Positions 35,060 through 44,180 of a stretch of DNA of 64,000 nucleotides are shown here, in pieces (positions within the stretch are counted from its first letter, which is position 1; each line of letters begins with the position of its first letter). The DNA is taken from positions 1-64,000 of IMG/VR virus record IMGVR_UViG_3300037333_000013. One strand, written 5' to 3'. Under the pieces are notes generated by a model. It did no database searches, was not told the DNA's origin, and saw nothing but the letters and a program-made list of their open reading frames with translations. A program made the translations under genes and the position numbers. The DNA is from a virus.

Positions 35060-35617
35060 CTATCCCCCAATAGTATCCTTTGATACCTCTATATGAAATG
35101 CATCATCTCTCAGTAGTGTGATTTTCTTTGTCACAATCTCTCCTGACACCGATGCAGTAAACTCAATTGAACTCCCAGGTCTCATTAATAGTAATGGTAA
35201 GTCATATGCGTCGTTCTCTATGTATACACTGATATTTGTGAGTTCCTTACAACCTGAAGTGAATGTATATGTCATTGCTTCTATATGATGAAACGGTGGT
35301 TCAAATAGACAATAGACACCTTCTTTATTCTCTGTGTTTCCTACAAAATAGACAGGTAACCCACGCACGTCCTTCACACTCTCTTTACCACGCTTGATAG
35401 GTATCAAACTGAATGATGAACCAAACAGTGTCACCGTTCTCTCTTTGTTAAATAATGCATCTTCATAGAGTGTATCTACCACACCTATCGATACACCAAA
35501 TGTACTCTCGTCACTGACATTATACTTAATGTTATAGTGCCTATTACCGTTTATGGTTGTTAACACAGCCTCTACGGGTTCGACACTATTGTCTCTCTTA
35601 ATCTTTCTGATAAACAT
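35060..35617 (-). CDS. Protein of unknown function
   Basis: A 185-residue, beta-rich soluble protein, first in the short operon ahead of the holin-like gene. No family recognised. Confidence 0.6.
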   Translation of the reverse strand: MFIRKIKRDNSVEPVEAVLTTINGNRHYNIKYNVSDESTFGVSIGVVDTLYEDALFNKERTVTLFGSSFSLIPIKRGKESVKDVRGLPVYFVGNTENKEGVYCLFEPPFHHIEAMTYTFTSGCKELTNISVYIENDAYDLPLLLMRPGSSIEFTASVSGEIVTKKITLLRDDAFHIEVSKDTIGG

Positions 35618-35692
35618 ATCAACCTCTTTTATTTATTTAAAAATTCACAAAAAATAGCCTCGTATTGAATGAACTTTAAGAAAGGAGTGATT

Positions 35693-36823
35693 ATGGGTAC
35701 CCCTTTAGGGATAGAAAGTAAAAGTGATTATACTGCTGGGTCTAGTGGTAAACTATTTGCTGGTGAATTTATGACGATGTTAGACAACATCAATACCTCT
35801 ATTGATAAGATACCTGGTTGGGAAAATATTGATAGTGACAAGCGTCTGTTGTTTGCTCTCTCTTCTGCATTGCACATTAATGGATTTACTGTCGGTGGAG
35901 ATGAGAATGACATTACATTAACCAGCAATGGATATGAACGGTTGTTGCTGAAGGATAAAGATACAGTATCTTTTGTAACACCACTTAGCAATACAGATGA
36001 AGTAACATTAACTATTGATTCGTTACGTTCTAGACCACTTGTCACTGATGATGGTATTGTTTTAACAAGTGGGTTCTTAAAAGAGAATCATATGCAGTAT
36101 GCTGTGTATGATGAAGAGAATGATGTCTTTCGTTTAATTAATACCAATGCTGATGCTAGTATGGTCGAAGAGAAGCTAGAAGAGGTAAAAGAGAGCTTAG
36201 AGTATCTCATTCTAGACAACAGGCTCACAGCAGGTATGAATGACAACAACATCATTGATAGAGTGAATGCATTGACTAATCTTGTGCATAGTATGGAAAC
36301 AAAGATAGAAGAACTCTTTGAAAAGAACACTATCTTAGAAGATGCAGTATCAAAACAGCTAGTCAACAACGATGGAACAATAGAGACATATGACGGAATC
36401 AAGTTGGTGTCTGGCGACTTTGCTGGTGTAGAAGGACCAACTGAGTATGTGAAACGATATGTTTCAAAATGGGGTGGTAGCACATTTACAACAAATACGA
36501 GACTCTTTACTATTAAAGAGAACGGAATACAAGTCAACCACGATGGTTACTATCGTGTACATATGAGACAACGTGTAAATAGCAATGGTGAGAATGGATA
36601 TGTCACTATCAGTATCGATGGTGATAGACGTAAGTTAGAAGATAGAGAAGATGGGTTATGGACACATGACCATAGTGATTATGTCAATAACTTTACATCA
36701 TCTATCTATATTGGAAAGTTATATAATGGTGAACTGATTTGTGGTGGATTTAACGAAGCGGAAGATGGCATATACTCAGATGCGGGATATGTTGGTATGT
36801 TGACAGTTGAGAGAATTAAGTAA
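35693..36823 (+). CDS. Fibre-type protein with coiled coil and C-terminal C1q-like domain
   Basis: A 376-residue protein (start 35693 after AAAGGAG; 35669 is an alternative without ribosome site). Residues ~155-225 are coiled-coil-like (EEKLEEVKESLEYL, MTKIEELFEKNTILEDAV-like heptads). The C-terminal ~130 residues (DGYYRVHMRQRV, GYVTISIDGDRRK, GYVGMLTVERIK) have the alternating beta pattern and terminal LTVERI strand of C1q/TNF-like trimeric heads used in virion fibres. First gene of the 35.7-42 kb plus-strand fibre module. Confidence 0.6.
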   Translation: MGTPLGIESKSDYTAGSSGKLFAGEFMTMLDNINTSIDKIPGWENIDSDKRLLFALSSALHINGFTVGGDENDITLTSNGYERLLLKDKDTVSFVTPLSNTDEVTLTIDSLRSRPLVTDDGIVLTSGFLKENHMQYAVYDEENDVFRLINTNADASMVEEKLEEVKESLEYLILDNRLTAGMNDNNIIDRVNALTNLVHSMETKIEELFEKNTILEDAVSKQLVNNDGTIETYDGIKLVSGDFAGVEGPTEYVKRYVSKWGGSTFTTNTRLFTIKENGIQVNHDGYYRVHMRQRVNSNGENGYVTISIDGDRRKLEDREDGLWTHDHSDYVNNFTSSIYIGKLYNGELICGGFNEAEDGIYSDAGYVGMLTVERIK

Positions 36824-36835
36824 GAAAGGATAGAC

Positions 36836-38383
36836 ATGTTAATAGAAGAGTTAGCAGAGAAGATTGATAATGCATTGCAGTCTAGCAATGACATTGCACT
36901 GTTTTATAGAGATTTCTTCACAACAGATGGTGATGTGACATTCACTATGGTAAATGAAGATGGTGATGAAGTCAGTGAGACAGTGAGCAGTTACTTAAAA
37001 CTGAGTGGAGAACTGAAAACATTGATTAGTGATTCGTTCTCAGAGACTATCATGAGTAAAGTAACTGTGGATACTGGCGAACTAGATGAACAATTACGGT
37101 TAGGTACATCGCATGTAGTAAAGGTATTAACAGACCAAGGTGGTACGATTACAAGTAGTGATAGTTTTAATGTACACCACGCTGGAGAGACTGATAATGC
37201 TATCGAATGGGTCACAAACTACTACGATGCACGATACCCAGACTCTGACCTAAATGAGATTACTGCTGAAGATAAGATTCTCACCGCTGATGGAGAGATT
37301 ATTCTTAGACCTAATCTACAAGCTGATGATAGAACAAGTGATGGTGTAGAGATGTCTTTCTCTATGGAAGAAGTAAATCTATTAAGACAAATCATTAACA
37401 GCAAAGAGATTATCGTTGGAACTGAACAAGATAGGGAAGATGGAACATATAGTAGATTATATAAGAATGAGCTACAATTAAAATCTATCCACGAAGATAT
37501 TGGTAATGTGAATGCTGTTCTTAATATGCTTTATAATGGGGAATTACTAGAACTTAATATACTTGACGATGATAGAAATGCATTGGCTAGAGGAATTAAA
37601 TTATATAGCAACAAAGATATATTTCCGAAAATTGATAACTTTGATATACTGACAGCAAGAACCAGATATATATATGTGGATTCTGAGATTGGTGACGATA
37701 CAAATGAGGGAACAAGTCCGGATAGACCTAAGAAGACATTTATTGCTGGATGGAATGCATGTAGATATAGACACGATTGTGTACTTTATCTAGCGGAAGG
37801 TCAAGAGTTTGACGTTGATTCAAATATAGATGCTGGATATAATACACTTATCCGGGTAATTAGACGTGGGTCGACTGACGATGTTGATGACCCAAAACTA
37901 AAGTTTGGTGGTTATCGATACACATCTGGTGATGGGAATGATTATAGTGGTACTAAATATATAAGTGCAAGTTATGGAAGTTCTATTTCTATCGGACATA
38001 TTGAGTTAATACCACCAGGAAAGACGGATGACTTAGATTTCCGAGCGTGGGATTATCAATCTTCACTGATACTCGCATATGGTGCAATATTTATCTCTAT
38101 TAATAATTGTAGCTGTGATATAAGTGGACTAACTAATATTCAAGTGATTAAGCAAACTAAATACAGATCTATTTGTACATTCTCAATTTATGGTTCAGAT
38201 ATCACACTAGGGTCAGAATACTTCTTATACAATAGGTCAAATTCTCCAGTTGTTGCATATATTGACTATGGTAGATTTAGCAATGATGATGACTTAAAAG
38301 ACCAAATGTTTAAAAATGTAATTAGGGACGCTGATACTGGGATGCCGATAAATATCAATTCAAACTTTGATGTGACAAAATAG
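36836..38383 (+). CDS. Tail fibre or tailspike with beta-helix-like domain
   Basis: A 515-residue protein. The N-terminal ~260 residues are acidic with helical parts; then RYIYVDSEIGDDTNEGTSPD and RPKKTFIAGWNACR match the typical entry of right-handed beta-helix proteins (YVD-x-GsD-x-N-x-G-s-x2-x-P), followed by short repeating strands to the end. Such domains bind or cleave surface polysaccharides. No catalytic residues can be assigned. Twelve bases follow the previous fibre gene. Confidence 0.65.
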   Translation: MLIEELAEKIDNALQSSNDIALFYRDFFTTDGDVTFTMVNEDGDEVSETVSSYLKLSGELKTLISDSFSETIMSKVTVDTGELDEQLRLGTSHVVKVLTDQGGTITSSDSFNVHHAGETDNAIEWVTNYYDARYPDSDLNEITAEDKILTADGEIILRPNLQADDRTSDGVEMSFSMEEVNLLRQIINSKEIIVGTEQDREDGTYSRLYKNELQLKSIHEDIGNVNAVLNMLYNGELLELNILDDDRNALARGIKLYSNKDIFPKIDNFDILTARTRYIYVDSEIGDDTNEGTSPDRPKKTFIAGWNACRYRHDCVLYLAEGQEFDVDSNIDAGYNTLIRVIRRGSTDDVDDPKLKFGGYRYTSGDGNDYSGTKYISASYGSSISIGHIELIPPGKTDDLDFRAWDYQSSLILAYGAIFISINNCSCDISGLTNIQVIKQTKYRSICTFSIYGSDITLGSEYFLYNRSNSPVVAYIDYGRFSNDDDLKDQMFKNVIRDADTGMPININSNFDVTK

Positions 38384-38392
38384 GAGTACGTG

Positions 38393-38860
38393 ATGGAATT
38401 AAGACTAATTAATAGGATAAAGATAGGTTCTTCAGATTATAGGAACTTATGGACATATGAACAATATGATGATAGTGGTGTAGTAAGATATAATATACCG
38501 GAAGACTTAGGGGAATTTAGGGTTATCGCTATTGATACTTTAAATTGGCTCATAGGCAAGAACGTACTTAAAGTGGCTGGTGGAAAAGCAATTGATGTCG
38601 GTACAGCGAACTCAAAGCTAGGAGTACTACTAGTAAAAGCTGTTTTACAGTTAGGTGTAGACACCACACAATTTACAGAACTAGAACAAGAAACAATCAG
38701 AGACTGTGATGCACTCTATGATGCAGGATATTCTGACAGTGAAAAACTTCGTGATACTGTTGCAACATTGCTTCCGACTATATCCACATTCACTGAGAGA
38801 ATCGCTAGAGTGTCTCAAGCAACGTCACACGAAGAAATTATTGACATACTCAATGAGTAG
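38393..38860 (+). CDS. Fibre-module protein of unknown function
   Basis: A 155-residue protein (ATG 38393, AGGAG six bases upstream). The N-terminal third is beta-rich and the rest helical. No family recognised; probably a fibre accessory or chaperone from its place in the module. Confidence 0.6.
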   Translation: MELRLINRIKIGSSDYRNLWTYEQYDDSGVVRYNIPEDLGEFRVIAIDTLNWLIGKNVLKVAGGKAIDVGTANSKLGVLLVKAVLQLGVDTTQFTELEQETIRDCDALYDAGYSDSEKLRDTVATLLPTISTFTERIARVSQATSHEEIIDILNE

Positions 38861-38888
38861 AATTATCTGACCACTATAAAGGATTAAT

Positions 38889-39548
38889 ATGGCAACAGAT
38901 TTACAAGACCAGAAGATTGTGATTGAAGATATGACTCTCACTACTTCAAAGTTTAACACTATTAAAGCAATGATGTCGAACATCGACATCTTAGCACAAG
39001 GACACAATGCGTTTACTGATGCAGTAGAAGATGAGTTCAACCGTTTAAAAGAGCTATTTGACGCCGCAGAGTTAGCAGATGATGTAGACATCGATAAGAT
39101 TAATGAAACACTCTTATCAGTCCAGGAACTTATGTCTGATGAAGAGAATGGTGCAAACATTATCGCTGCACTAGGGACTGTCTTTACAGAGTTAAACAGA
39201 CGTACAGAGACCATCGTAAGAGAAGAGACTATTACGTCTGAGACAGGGATTGCTGAGGTAGACCTCACTGCACAAGGGTTTAGTTCAGTAGATGAGTATT
39301 CACTACTCGTTACTCCATATGGTAGAAACCCAGTCTCTATCAGTGTAGAGAAAGTCGATGAGACAAAATGTAATATTGTTGTTGAAGACAGACGTTTCTG
39401 GGAGGAGTCTACTGAAGATATTAGGCTAAAAGATTGTAGTGCTGATGAAGACAATGTTAAAGTTTGTCTCACTATCCATAGAGTACCAAGACCTATATCA
39501 TTAACATTAACAGAAGTTGATGGAGATGAAACAACAATTGGTGAGTAA
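38889..39548 (+). CDS. Fibre-module protein with DCS C-terminal domain (1)
   Basis: A 219-residue protein. Residues ~1-110 are helical and may be coiled coil; the C-terminal ~85 residues are beta-rich, ending IRLKDCSADEDNVKVCLTIHRVP and a short tail. The LKDCS element recurs near the C terminus of the next three proteins, implying a shared oligomerisation or attachment domain. AAAGGA precedes the ATG. Confidence 0.6.
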   Translation: MATDLQDQKIVIEDMTLTTSKFNTIKAMMSNIDILAQGHNAFTDAVEDEFNRLKELFDAAELADDVDIDKINETLLSVQELMSDEENGANIIAALGTVFTELNRRTETIVREETITSETGIAEVDLTAQGFSSVDEYSLLVTPYGRNPVSISVEKVDETKCNIVVEDRRFWEESTEDIRLKDCSADEDNVKVCLTIHRVPRPISLTLTEVDGDETTIGE

Positions 39549-39554
39549 CAACGA

Positions 39555-39598
39555 CACAGGACAGAGATTTCTCTCTGTTCTGTGATAGTCTTTTTTTT
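39555..39598 (+). terminator. Terminator inside the fibre module
   Basis: 13-bp stem CACAGGACAGAGA/TCTCTGTTCTGTG (one G-T pair), followed by ATAGTC and a run of eight T. Confidence 0.85.
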
Positions 39599-39635
39599 TA
39601 TTAAATAGACTACACAAAATAAAAAAGGAACACAT

Positions 39636-40418
39636 ATGACAAAAGAAGATTTCATTCTCTTACAACAATCAGTCTTAGGAGAACTTTCTGAGATTATCAA
39701 AGGGTACGTTGATGCTGGTGATGCAAAGTCTGCAACAGAACTCCTAGCTGTACAGGAACAACTTGGTGGTGTTGAAGAGAGACTTGACTTACTCGATAAG
39801 ATTGACTCAGAAGATGGGTTTGACTCACTCGTTGAGAAGTACAATGCTATCAAAGAGATGCTTGCGTCAGAAGAGGCTGTTACTGAAGTAGCGGAACTTG
39901 TTGATGGCGTAAAAGAGGAAGTCGCATCACTGTCTGAAGAAGTAGATGCTATTGTATCTAGACTCGATGGTGTTGAAGCATCTATCGTAGCTGTCTCAGA
40001 TAGAGTTTCCAAAACAGAGACTAATATTGAATCTATTGAAGAGGAGATTGCACTTGGAAGAGAAGCACAACTTGCAACTGAGAAGCGTATTGACGATGTT
40101 ATCTCTGGTGGAACTGGCTCACTTACTGACGTCAATGCTAGAACTCTTGCGTTAGAGAAACAAGTTAATGACGTAACAGAAGAAGATGGTACTGTTACAA
40201 AAGGTATTGGGACACGCCTTACTGAAGTAGAGAACGTTGTTGATACTGCTAAGGAAGAACTCATCACACTCGTTGAAACAAGAACAATGACTGATGAAGA
40301 TTTAGAGTACCTCAAGACTTCTGGTGTATGTGGTATCTTAAATACGGCTAGAGGGGTATTTGGTGTACCACTTATCGATTGTAGTGCTACTGAAGACGAT
40401 AACGCGTCTGAACTTTAA
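39636..40418 (+). CDS. Long coiled-coil fibre-module protein ending in a DCS motif (2)
   Basis: A 260-residue acidic protein. Most of it is heptad-like (EEVASLSEEVDAIVSRLDGV, VSKTETNIESIEEEI), predicting a long trimeric coiled coil. It ends GVFGVPLIDCSATEDD, so only the start of the DCS domain of its neighbours is present. Codon use is slightly richer in CTT/GTT than its neighbours. AAAAAGGAAC precedes the ATG. Confidence 0.65.
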   Translation: MTKEDFILLQQSVLGELSEIIKGYVDAGDAKSATELLAVQEQLGGVEERLDLLDKIDSEDGFDSLVEKYNAIKEMLASEEAVTEVAELVDGVKEEVASLSEEVDAIVSRLDGVEASIVAVSDRVSKTETNIESIEEEIALGREAQLATEKRIDDVISGGTGSLTDVNARTLALEKQVNDVTEEDGTVTKGIGTRLTEVENVVDTAKEELITLVETRTMTDEDLEYLKTSGVCGILNTARGVFGVPLIDCSATEDDNASEL

Positions 40419-40424
40419 TGATTA

Positions 40425-40454
40425 TATACTGTATGGGTCTTCCCATACAGTATA
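40425..40454 (+). terminator. Terminator after the coiled-coil gene
   Basis: 13-bp perfect stem TATACTGTATGGG/CCCATACAGTATA with a 4-base loop, followed by CTGTTTCTTTTTTTG. Confidence 0.85.
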
Positions 40455-40482
40455 CTGTTTCTTTTTTTGATTAGGAGGTAAT

Positions 40483-41073
40483 ATGGATTTTACAGAATAT
40501 ATGGGTGTTGTGAATATCGTCGAACTCAAACGTGGGATTAAAGAAGACAGTACCGCAACATTAGACTTTGCACTAGACTATTATAGGAAGCAGGCAAATA
40601 ATGCTGCTGACTTATCCGACTATGACACACGTGTAGAGATGGTAGATAGACGCATAACAGATGAAGCAAAGTCACTAAGACAAGGTCGTGGAAATATCTA
40701 TCAGATATACTCTGATAAGTATGTAGAGAAGTATGGCATGCCACATTGGTGGAGTTTAAAATTGGATAACTTCTCTTTATTAGAGTTATTGGAATTAAGT
40801 ACAACAGATAACAATGACAGCACAATGCAAGTAGGTGATATTTTCATCACTACGTCTGATGGTGTGGGGTATATTAAAGTGGGCAATCCAGATGGAAAAG
40901 AATTCAATAGCTTTGTGAATATCGATAACAATCATACTATAAGAGTAGAGAAAGAGACGATTGACTATGAAACAGTCAAAGTATCACTCATTGATATCTC
41001 ATCTTTTGAAGAGCAAGCATTAGATTGTAGCACAACAACCATAGAGGTGAACTATGCAATTGTCTTCTTATAG
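40483..41073 (+). CDS. Fibre-module protein with DCS C-terminal domain (3)
   Basis: A 196-residue protein starting right after AGGAGGT, the strongest ribosome site in the module. Helical N-terminal half; C-terminal beta domain ends FEEQALDCSTTTIEVNYAIV, aligning with the DCS endings of genes 1, 2 and 4. Overlaps the next gene by 20 bases. Confidence 0.6.
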   Translation: MDFTEYMGVVNIVELKRGIKEDSTATLDFALDYYRKQANNAADLSDYDTRVEMVDRRITDEAKSLRQGRGNIYQIYSDKYVEKYGMPHWWSLKLDNFSLLELLELSTTDNNDSTMQVGDIFITTSDGVGYIKVGNPDGKEFNSFVNIDNNHTIRVEKETIDYETVKVSLIDISSFEEQALDCSTTTIEVNYAIVFL

Positions 41074-41530
41074 CCCAACTGAAGAGGAGTTTGAATCTTT
41101 CTACAAAAACAGTAAGAAAGAGAGTATCCGAGAGCTATTCTATATCTCTAAGACATTACTGAATGTCTTTGAAAAGTTAGGTGATAATGACAATGATACT
41201 ATTATGAAACTCGTTGACACTATGATGGCTGATGAGAGACTTGTAACCATCAATACAGAGCTTAATAAGATATCTGGAAGTGTGTGTGTGATAGATAAAT
41301 ATGGTAGATTTGAGTTCTCATTCTATAATCCACAAGGAAGAGATTATACTGTGTCTATCTCACTAGACTTGATTAAGAACTTTGACTTTCGGGTCATTGA
41401 GAAGACCTCTGATAGGTGTGCCTTACAACTCATTAACACGTCAACAATTGACAACTTACCATTAGACTGTTCTAGTTTTAATGTTGAAGCAACAGTCACA
41501 ATTACATTAAAGGAAGATTATGGAGATTAA
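41054..41530 (+). CDS. Fibre-module protein with DCS C-terminal domain (4)
   Basis: A 158-residue protein. Helical N-terminal ~70 residues, then a beta domain (GRFEFSFYNPQGRDYTVSIS) ending DNLPLDCSSFNVEATVTI. GAGGTG precedes the ATG within the previous gene; its own end overlaps the amidase gene by 11 bases. Confidence 0.6.
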   Translation: MQLSSYSPTEEEFESFYKNSKKESIRELFYISKTLLNVFEKLGDNDNDTIMKLVDTMMADERLVTINTELNKISGSVCVIDKYGRFEFSFYNPQGRDYTVSISLDLIKNFDFRVIEKTSDRCALQLINTSTIDNLPLDCSSFNVEATVTITLKEDYGD

Positions 41531-42014
41531 AGTAGCTTTTTATAAAAAGCAAACATCGTTATATACAAAAGGAATATACTATGTTCAGAAGTTACAACGT
41601 ACTGAACGACCTGACTTTGTTCACGTTGAGCTTGTTGTAGATGGTGTTTGGCATACCTCGTCATCAATAGATGGTGGTGTAAGAGAGAGGAGAATTAGTG
41701 GCGATAGTGGAAATTGGGAATTCATTACATTGAATGTCAGTGTAGACGAGTTAGCCTTACTTAAGTCATTCTTCTATTCGCAGAGAAATTGTGGTTATGA
41801 CTACTTAGGTGTCTTCTTAACGCAACTACTACCACTAGATATTCAGAGTAGAGAGAGATGGTTTTGTAGCGAGATTGTCGCTGAAGCTTTGATGCTCATT
41901 GGTGTGCTTCCTAGACTCGTTTCCCCAAGTTATTATAGTCCAGCTAGACTGAATGACACGTTGACTATTCTACACAATATCACAAACAAACCAAGCTTTA
42001 AAGTAGAGCTCTAG
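41520..42014 (+). CDS. Permuted papain-like amidase/peptidase (NlpC/P60-like)
   Basis: A 164-residue protein. FVHVELVVDG (catalytic His first), YDYLGVFLTQLL, and RWFCSEIVAEAL (catalytic Cys late) give the order of circularly permuted NlpC/P60 enzymes (YiiX/C92-like). Such proteins cleave amide bonds in peptidoglycan peptides or in lipids. As the last gene of the fibre module it could act at host entry, but there is no signal peptide and no other evidence. GGAAGATT upstream lies in the previous gene. Confidence 0.72.
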   Translation: MEIKVAFYKKQTSLYTKGIYYVQKLQRTERPDFVHVELVVDGVWHTSSSIDGGVRERRISGDSGNWEFITLNVSVDELALLKSFFYSQRNCGYDYLGVFLTQLLPLDIQSRERWFCSEIVAEALMLIGVLPRLVSPSYYSPARLNDTLTILHNITNKPSFKVEL

Positions 42015-42043
42015 TAGTATGGTGCATATGCACCATACTACTA
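42012..42043. terminator. Shared 32-base palindromic terminator
   Basis: TAGTAGTATGGTGCAT followed by its exact reverse complement; includes the stop codons of both converging genes. Confidence 0.75.
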
Positions 42044-42475
42044 TTTGCTTACTTCTGACTTGATGTAATTCGACAGGTCTTCTAAAGCTATGGAAGAACA
42101 TTCTACTGCATATGCAATATCTTCATCTTCAGCTTTTGCAGATACTTCTTCATCATCTACAAACTTACGGATTGTGTCCTCAGTATAATCTAACATATAC
42201 TTAACATTCTCTTTTGTTAATAAGATGACGTTCTCGAAGACACTAATATCTACACCAAACCCTTTCTCTTTTAGTTTCTCTTTAGTCTTGTCTGATACTT
42301 TGTAGTCTGCCAACTTATCCCAACCTTTTTCCCACTTCAAGAATGATTCTTTTGACTCGTGTGAGTCTTTGATAATCTGTCTTAATCTTAAGTACGCTGG
42401 GTCGATAACACCCACTTCTTTTTCATTTACAAGCATTCTTATAAACTCTACTGTTTGTGGTTTCATGTTCTTCAT
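42041..42475 (-). CDS. Protein of unknown function
   Basis: A 144-residue helical, charged protein (start 42475 after AAAGGA; a frame to 42508 has no ribosome site). No family recognised. A CACAT/ATGTG hairpin lies just upstream. Confidence 0.6.
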   Translation of the reverse strand: MKNMKPQTVEFIRMLVNEKEVGVIDPAYLRLRQIIKDSHESKESFLKWEKGWDKLADYKVSDKTKEKLKEKGFGVDISVFENVILLTKENVKYMLDYTEDTIRKFVDDEEVSAKAEDEDIAYAVECSSIALEDLSNYIKSEVSK

Positions 42476-42530
42476 TTTATTCCTTTGTAATTTGTTATCT
42501 CTGCACATAAATGTGATTAAGAATAAAATA

Positions 42531-43388
42531 TTATGTTCTTAATACGTAGTGCCAATTTGTCTTTTCTCCGTTCAATGTTCCTCGTACTCTGACAAACAAT
42601 GTATCATCGTTGACGTTCTCTGACACATCTACCGATGTAGAATCAATATCGTCATCATTGTATGTTGATTCATACTTTATATCAATTACTTCTACATCAT
42701 ACGATTCGAATGTAATGTGTGCTTTTAAGTTAAACTTAATTGGAACACCATTATCATATTCAATAGACTCCCTTATCACTTTGAAAGCATTGTCCTCTTT
42801 GTATGTCTTAAATAGTAGAGAACCGAACTTTGAAACAGAACCACTATGTGTTTTTACCATTGCTCTTACAATATACGGCGTGTTGATAGCGAGTTGTTTT
42901 GGTACTGTAATATGTGTATCTAATTGTTTAATGTCGTCTAGGTATAGTTTTGTGTTTCCTTGCATATCTTCTATAATCACAGACATAGAGTCTATATGTG
43001 ACTTATTTAAGTCGTGTGGTGTGATGTCTATTCTAAAGTCCCTGGTTGGTGTGCTGTACTTATCAAAGTATGGAATTGAGAGTGTTGGTGTTACTGCTAG
43101 TACAGGTCGTTCCATCTTGATGTTTACTTCATCTACATCTCTTGCTGTAAATGCATAGACGTTTGACCACCCCTGGTATCCACCTGGGTCTAAGTAGTAT
43201 CTTGCCCGAACATAATACTTCTTATCTGGTGTGAGTGATTCATCATATTGTCTTCTAAATAGATTCTCATCTGAGTCATCATCAATGAGTGGGTCATCGA
43301 ATGATGGGTCATCATCTACTTGCACAATAGTTCGTTCATGTTCTTCATCATTGATGAGTGTTGGTGATGATATGTTTATTACTAACAT
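42531..43388 (-). CDS. Fibronectin type III/Ig-like beta-sandwich protein
   Basis: A 285-residue protein. LTPDKKYYVRARYYLDPGGY followed by QGWSNVYAFTA is the hallmark of a fibronectin type III module (Tyr corner, W-S), and two further repeats (TPYIVRAMVKTHSGSVSKFG; TLFVRVRGTLNGEKTNWHYV) follow at ~90-residue spacing. Such modules decorate capsids or tails and aid weak binding to host surfaces. Confidence 0.7.
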   Translation of the reverse strand: MLVINISSPTLINDEEHERTIVQVDDDPSFDDPLIDDDSDENLFRRQYDESLTPDKKYYVRARYYLDPGGYQGWSNVYAFTARDVDEVNIKMERPVLAVTPTLSIPYFDKYSTPTRDFRIDITPHDLNKSHIDSMSVIIEDMQGNTKLYLDDIKQLDTHITVPKQLAINTPYIVRAMVKTHSGSVSKFGSLLFKTYKEDNAFKVIRESIEYDNGVPIKFNLKAHITFESYDVEVIDIKYESTYNDDDIDSTSVDVSENVNDDTLFVRVRGTLNGEKTNWHYVLRT

Positions 43389-43427
43389 GGATATCCTTTA
43401 TCTATAATCAAAAAAGAAAAGAGCTTT

Positions 43428-43446
43428 GGTGGTCTAGATGACCACC
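43428..43446 (-). terminator. Terminator of the second TraB/GumN-like gene
   Basis: Stem GGTGGTC/GACCACC with a 5-base loop overlapping the stop codon, followed on the minus strand by AAAGCTCTTTTCTTTTTTG. Confidence 0.7.
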
Positions 43447-44030
43447 TCCACAACCTCATAACCCAGTGTCTTCACTAAGTCTATGAGATTCATATCACCT
43501 TTTGTTAAAGGGTCTCTAATAATGTGGGCAGCACCAAACACCATTGCTGGAATTGTTCCAGCTTCGAGTTCTTCTATAACCTTAATGTGCCACCCATAAT
43601 CTCTTTTATAGATGGACTCATATCCTTTGGACATAACGTCCAGGATATATTTTATCTCTTTGAGATTATTCTCTTTAAATAGTTTACTAAACTTCTCTAT
43701 AATTTTCATTGTCCTCTCATTCATCTCCATTTCTGGCATGTCTGTGTATAAAGGTTCAATTCCACTATGTCTTCTTCTCATATAGAGATAGTCCATTGGT
43801 AACTTGTCATCATCCCCCCACAGGATTTTGTCTACTATTTCTCCCTCTGATTTCCCAGATACTTTTGATGCGTATTTTGCAATCTCATTTATGTCTGACT
43901 CTAATATAATCTTATTTGTGCCAACTAAGGACTTTTCTATATCTTCTTCAGACACAATCCCTGGGATATGGATTGATGGGATAAATCTCCCTTGAAGTTT
44001 TCCGTCTTTTTTAATGTCAAAGTATACCAT
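43434..44030 (-). CDS. TraB/PrgY/GumN-family protein, copy 2
   Basis: A 198-residue paralogue of the protein at 6705-7289: both start YFDIKKDGK, both have a PxIHIxG motif near residue 20 and a C-terminal HI(V)xRDP(Y)xxxDM stretch and end in GYxVVEV. Here the R-D-x2-W segment is KRDYGWHIKVIEEL and the glycine motif is VFGAAHII. Carries leader RNA copy D and its own promoter box. The coding sequence also holds many short hairpins (GCTGGAA/TTCCAGC, AGTTT/AAACT). Confidence 0.65.
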   Translation of the reverse strand: MVYFDIKKDGKLQGRFIPSIHIPGIVSEEDIEKSLVGTNKIILESDINEIAKYASKVSGKSEGEIVDKILWGDDDKLPMDYLYMRRRHSGIEPLYTDMPEMEMNERTMKIIEKFSKLFKENNLKEIKYILDVMSKGYESIYKRDYGWHIKVIEELEAGTIPAMVFGAAHIIRDPLTKGDMNLIDLVKTLGYEVVEVVI

Positions 44031-44059
44031 TGTTATTCCTTATGATTTGTTATTTATTA

Positions 44060-44120
44060 ATCCGCATTACCGGTTACAGGACTATGAACACTTGAGTATT
44101 GCCTGACTATATACTCAATT
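44060..44120 (-). promoter_or_regulatory. Pseudoknot leader RNA, copy D
   Basis: P1 stem TTGAGTAT/ATACTCAA (44092-44118) with loop ATAGTCAGGCA; loop CAGG pairs with CCTG (44077-44080) in CATAGTCCTG; P2 CCG/CGG with GTAAT in the loop (44062-44073). The clearest copy. Confidence 0.78.
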
Positions 44121-44128
44121 ACTACTTT

Positions 44129-44137
44129 AATAATATA
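44129..44137 (-). promoter_or_regulatory. Phage promoter box (TATATTATT core)
   Basis: Minus-strand GTATCC-T9-ACTGG-TATATTATT-AAAGTAGTAATTGAG, directly upstream of leader copy D. Confidence 0.7.
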
Positions 44138-44154
44138 CCAGTAAAAAAAAAGGA

Positions 44155-44180
44155 TACACAGTACCACGTGGTACTGTGTA
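44155..44180 (-). terminator. Terminator of the polymerase/helicase operon
   Basis: 26-base perfect palindrome TACACAGTACCAC plus reverse complement, directly after the helicase stop codon, followed on the minus strand by TCC-T9. Confidence 0.8.

Noticed and set aside
38825-40315. A 496-residue open frame on the minus strand, very rich in Ser, Thr and Val.
   Set aside because: It is antisense to well-supported fibre genes with good ribosome sites, and its Ser-rich composition is what the antisense of acidic coiled-coil codons produces.
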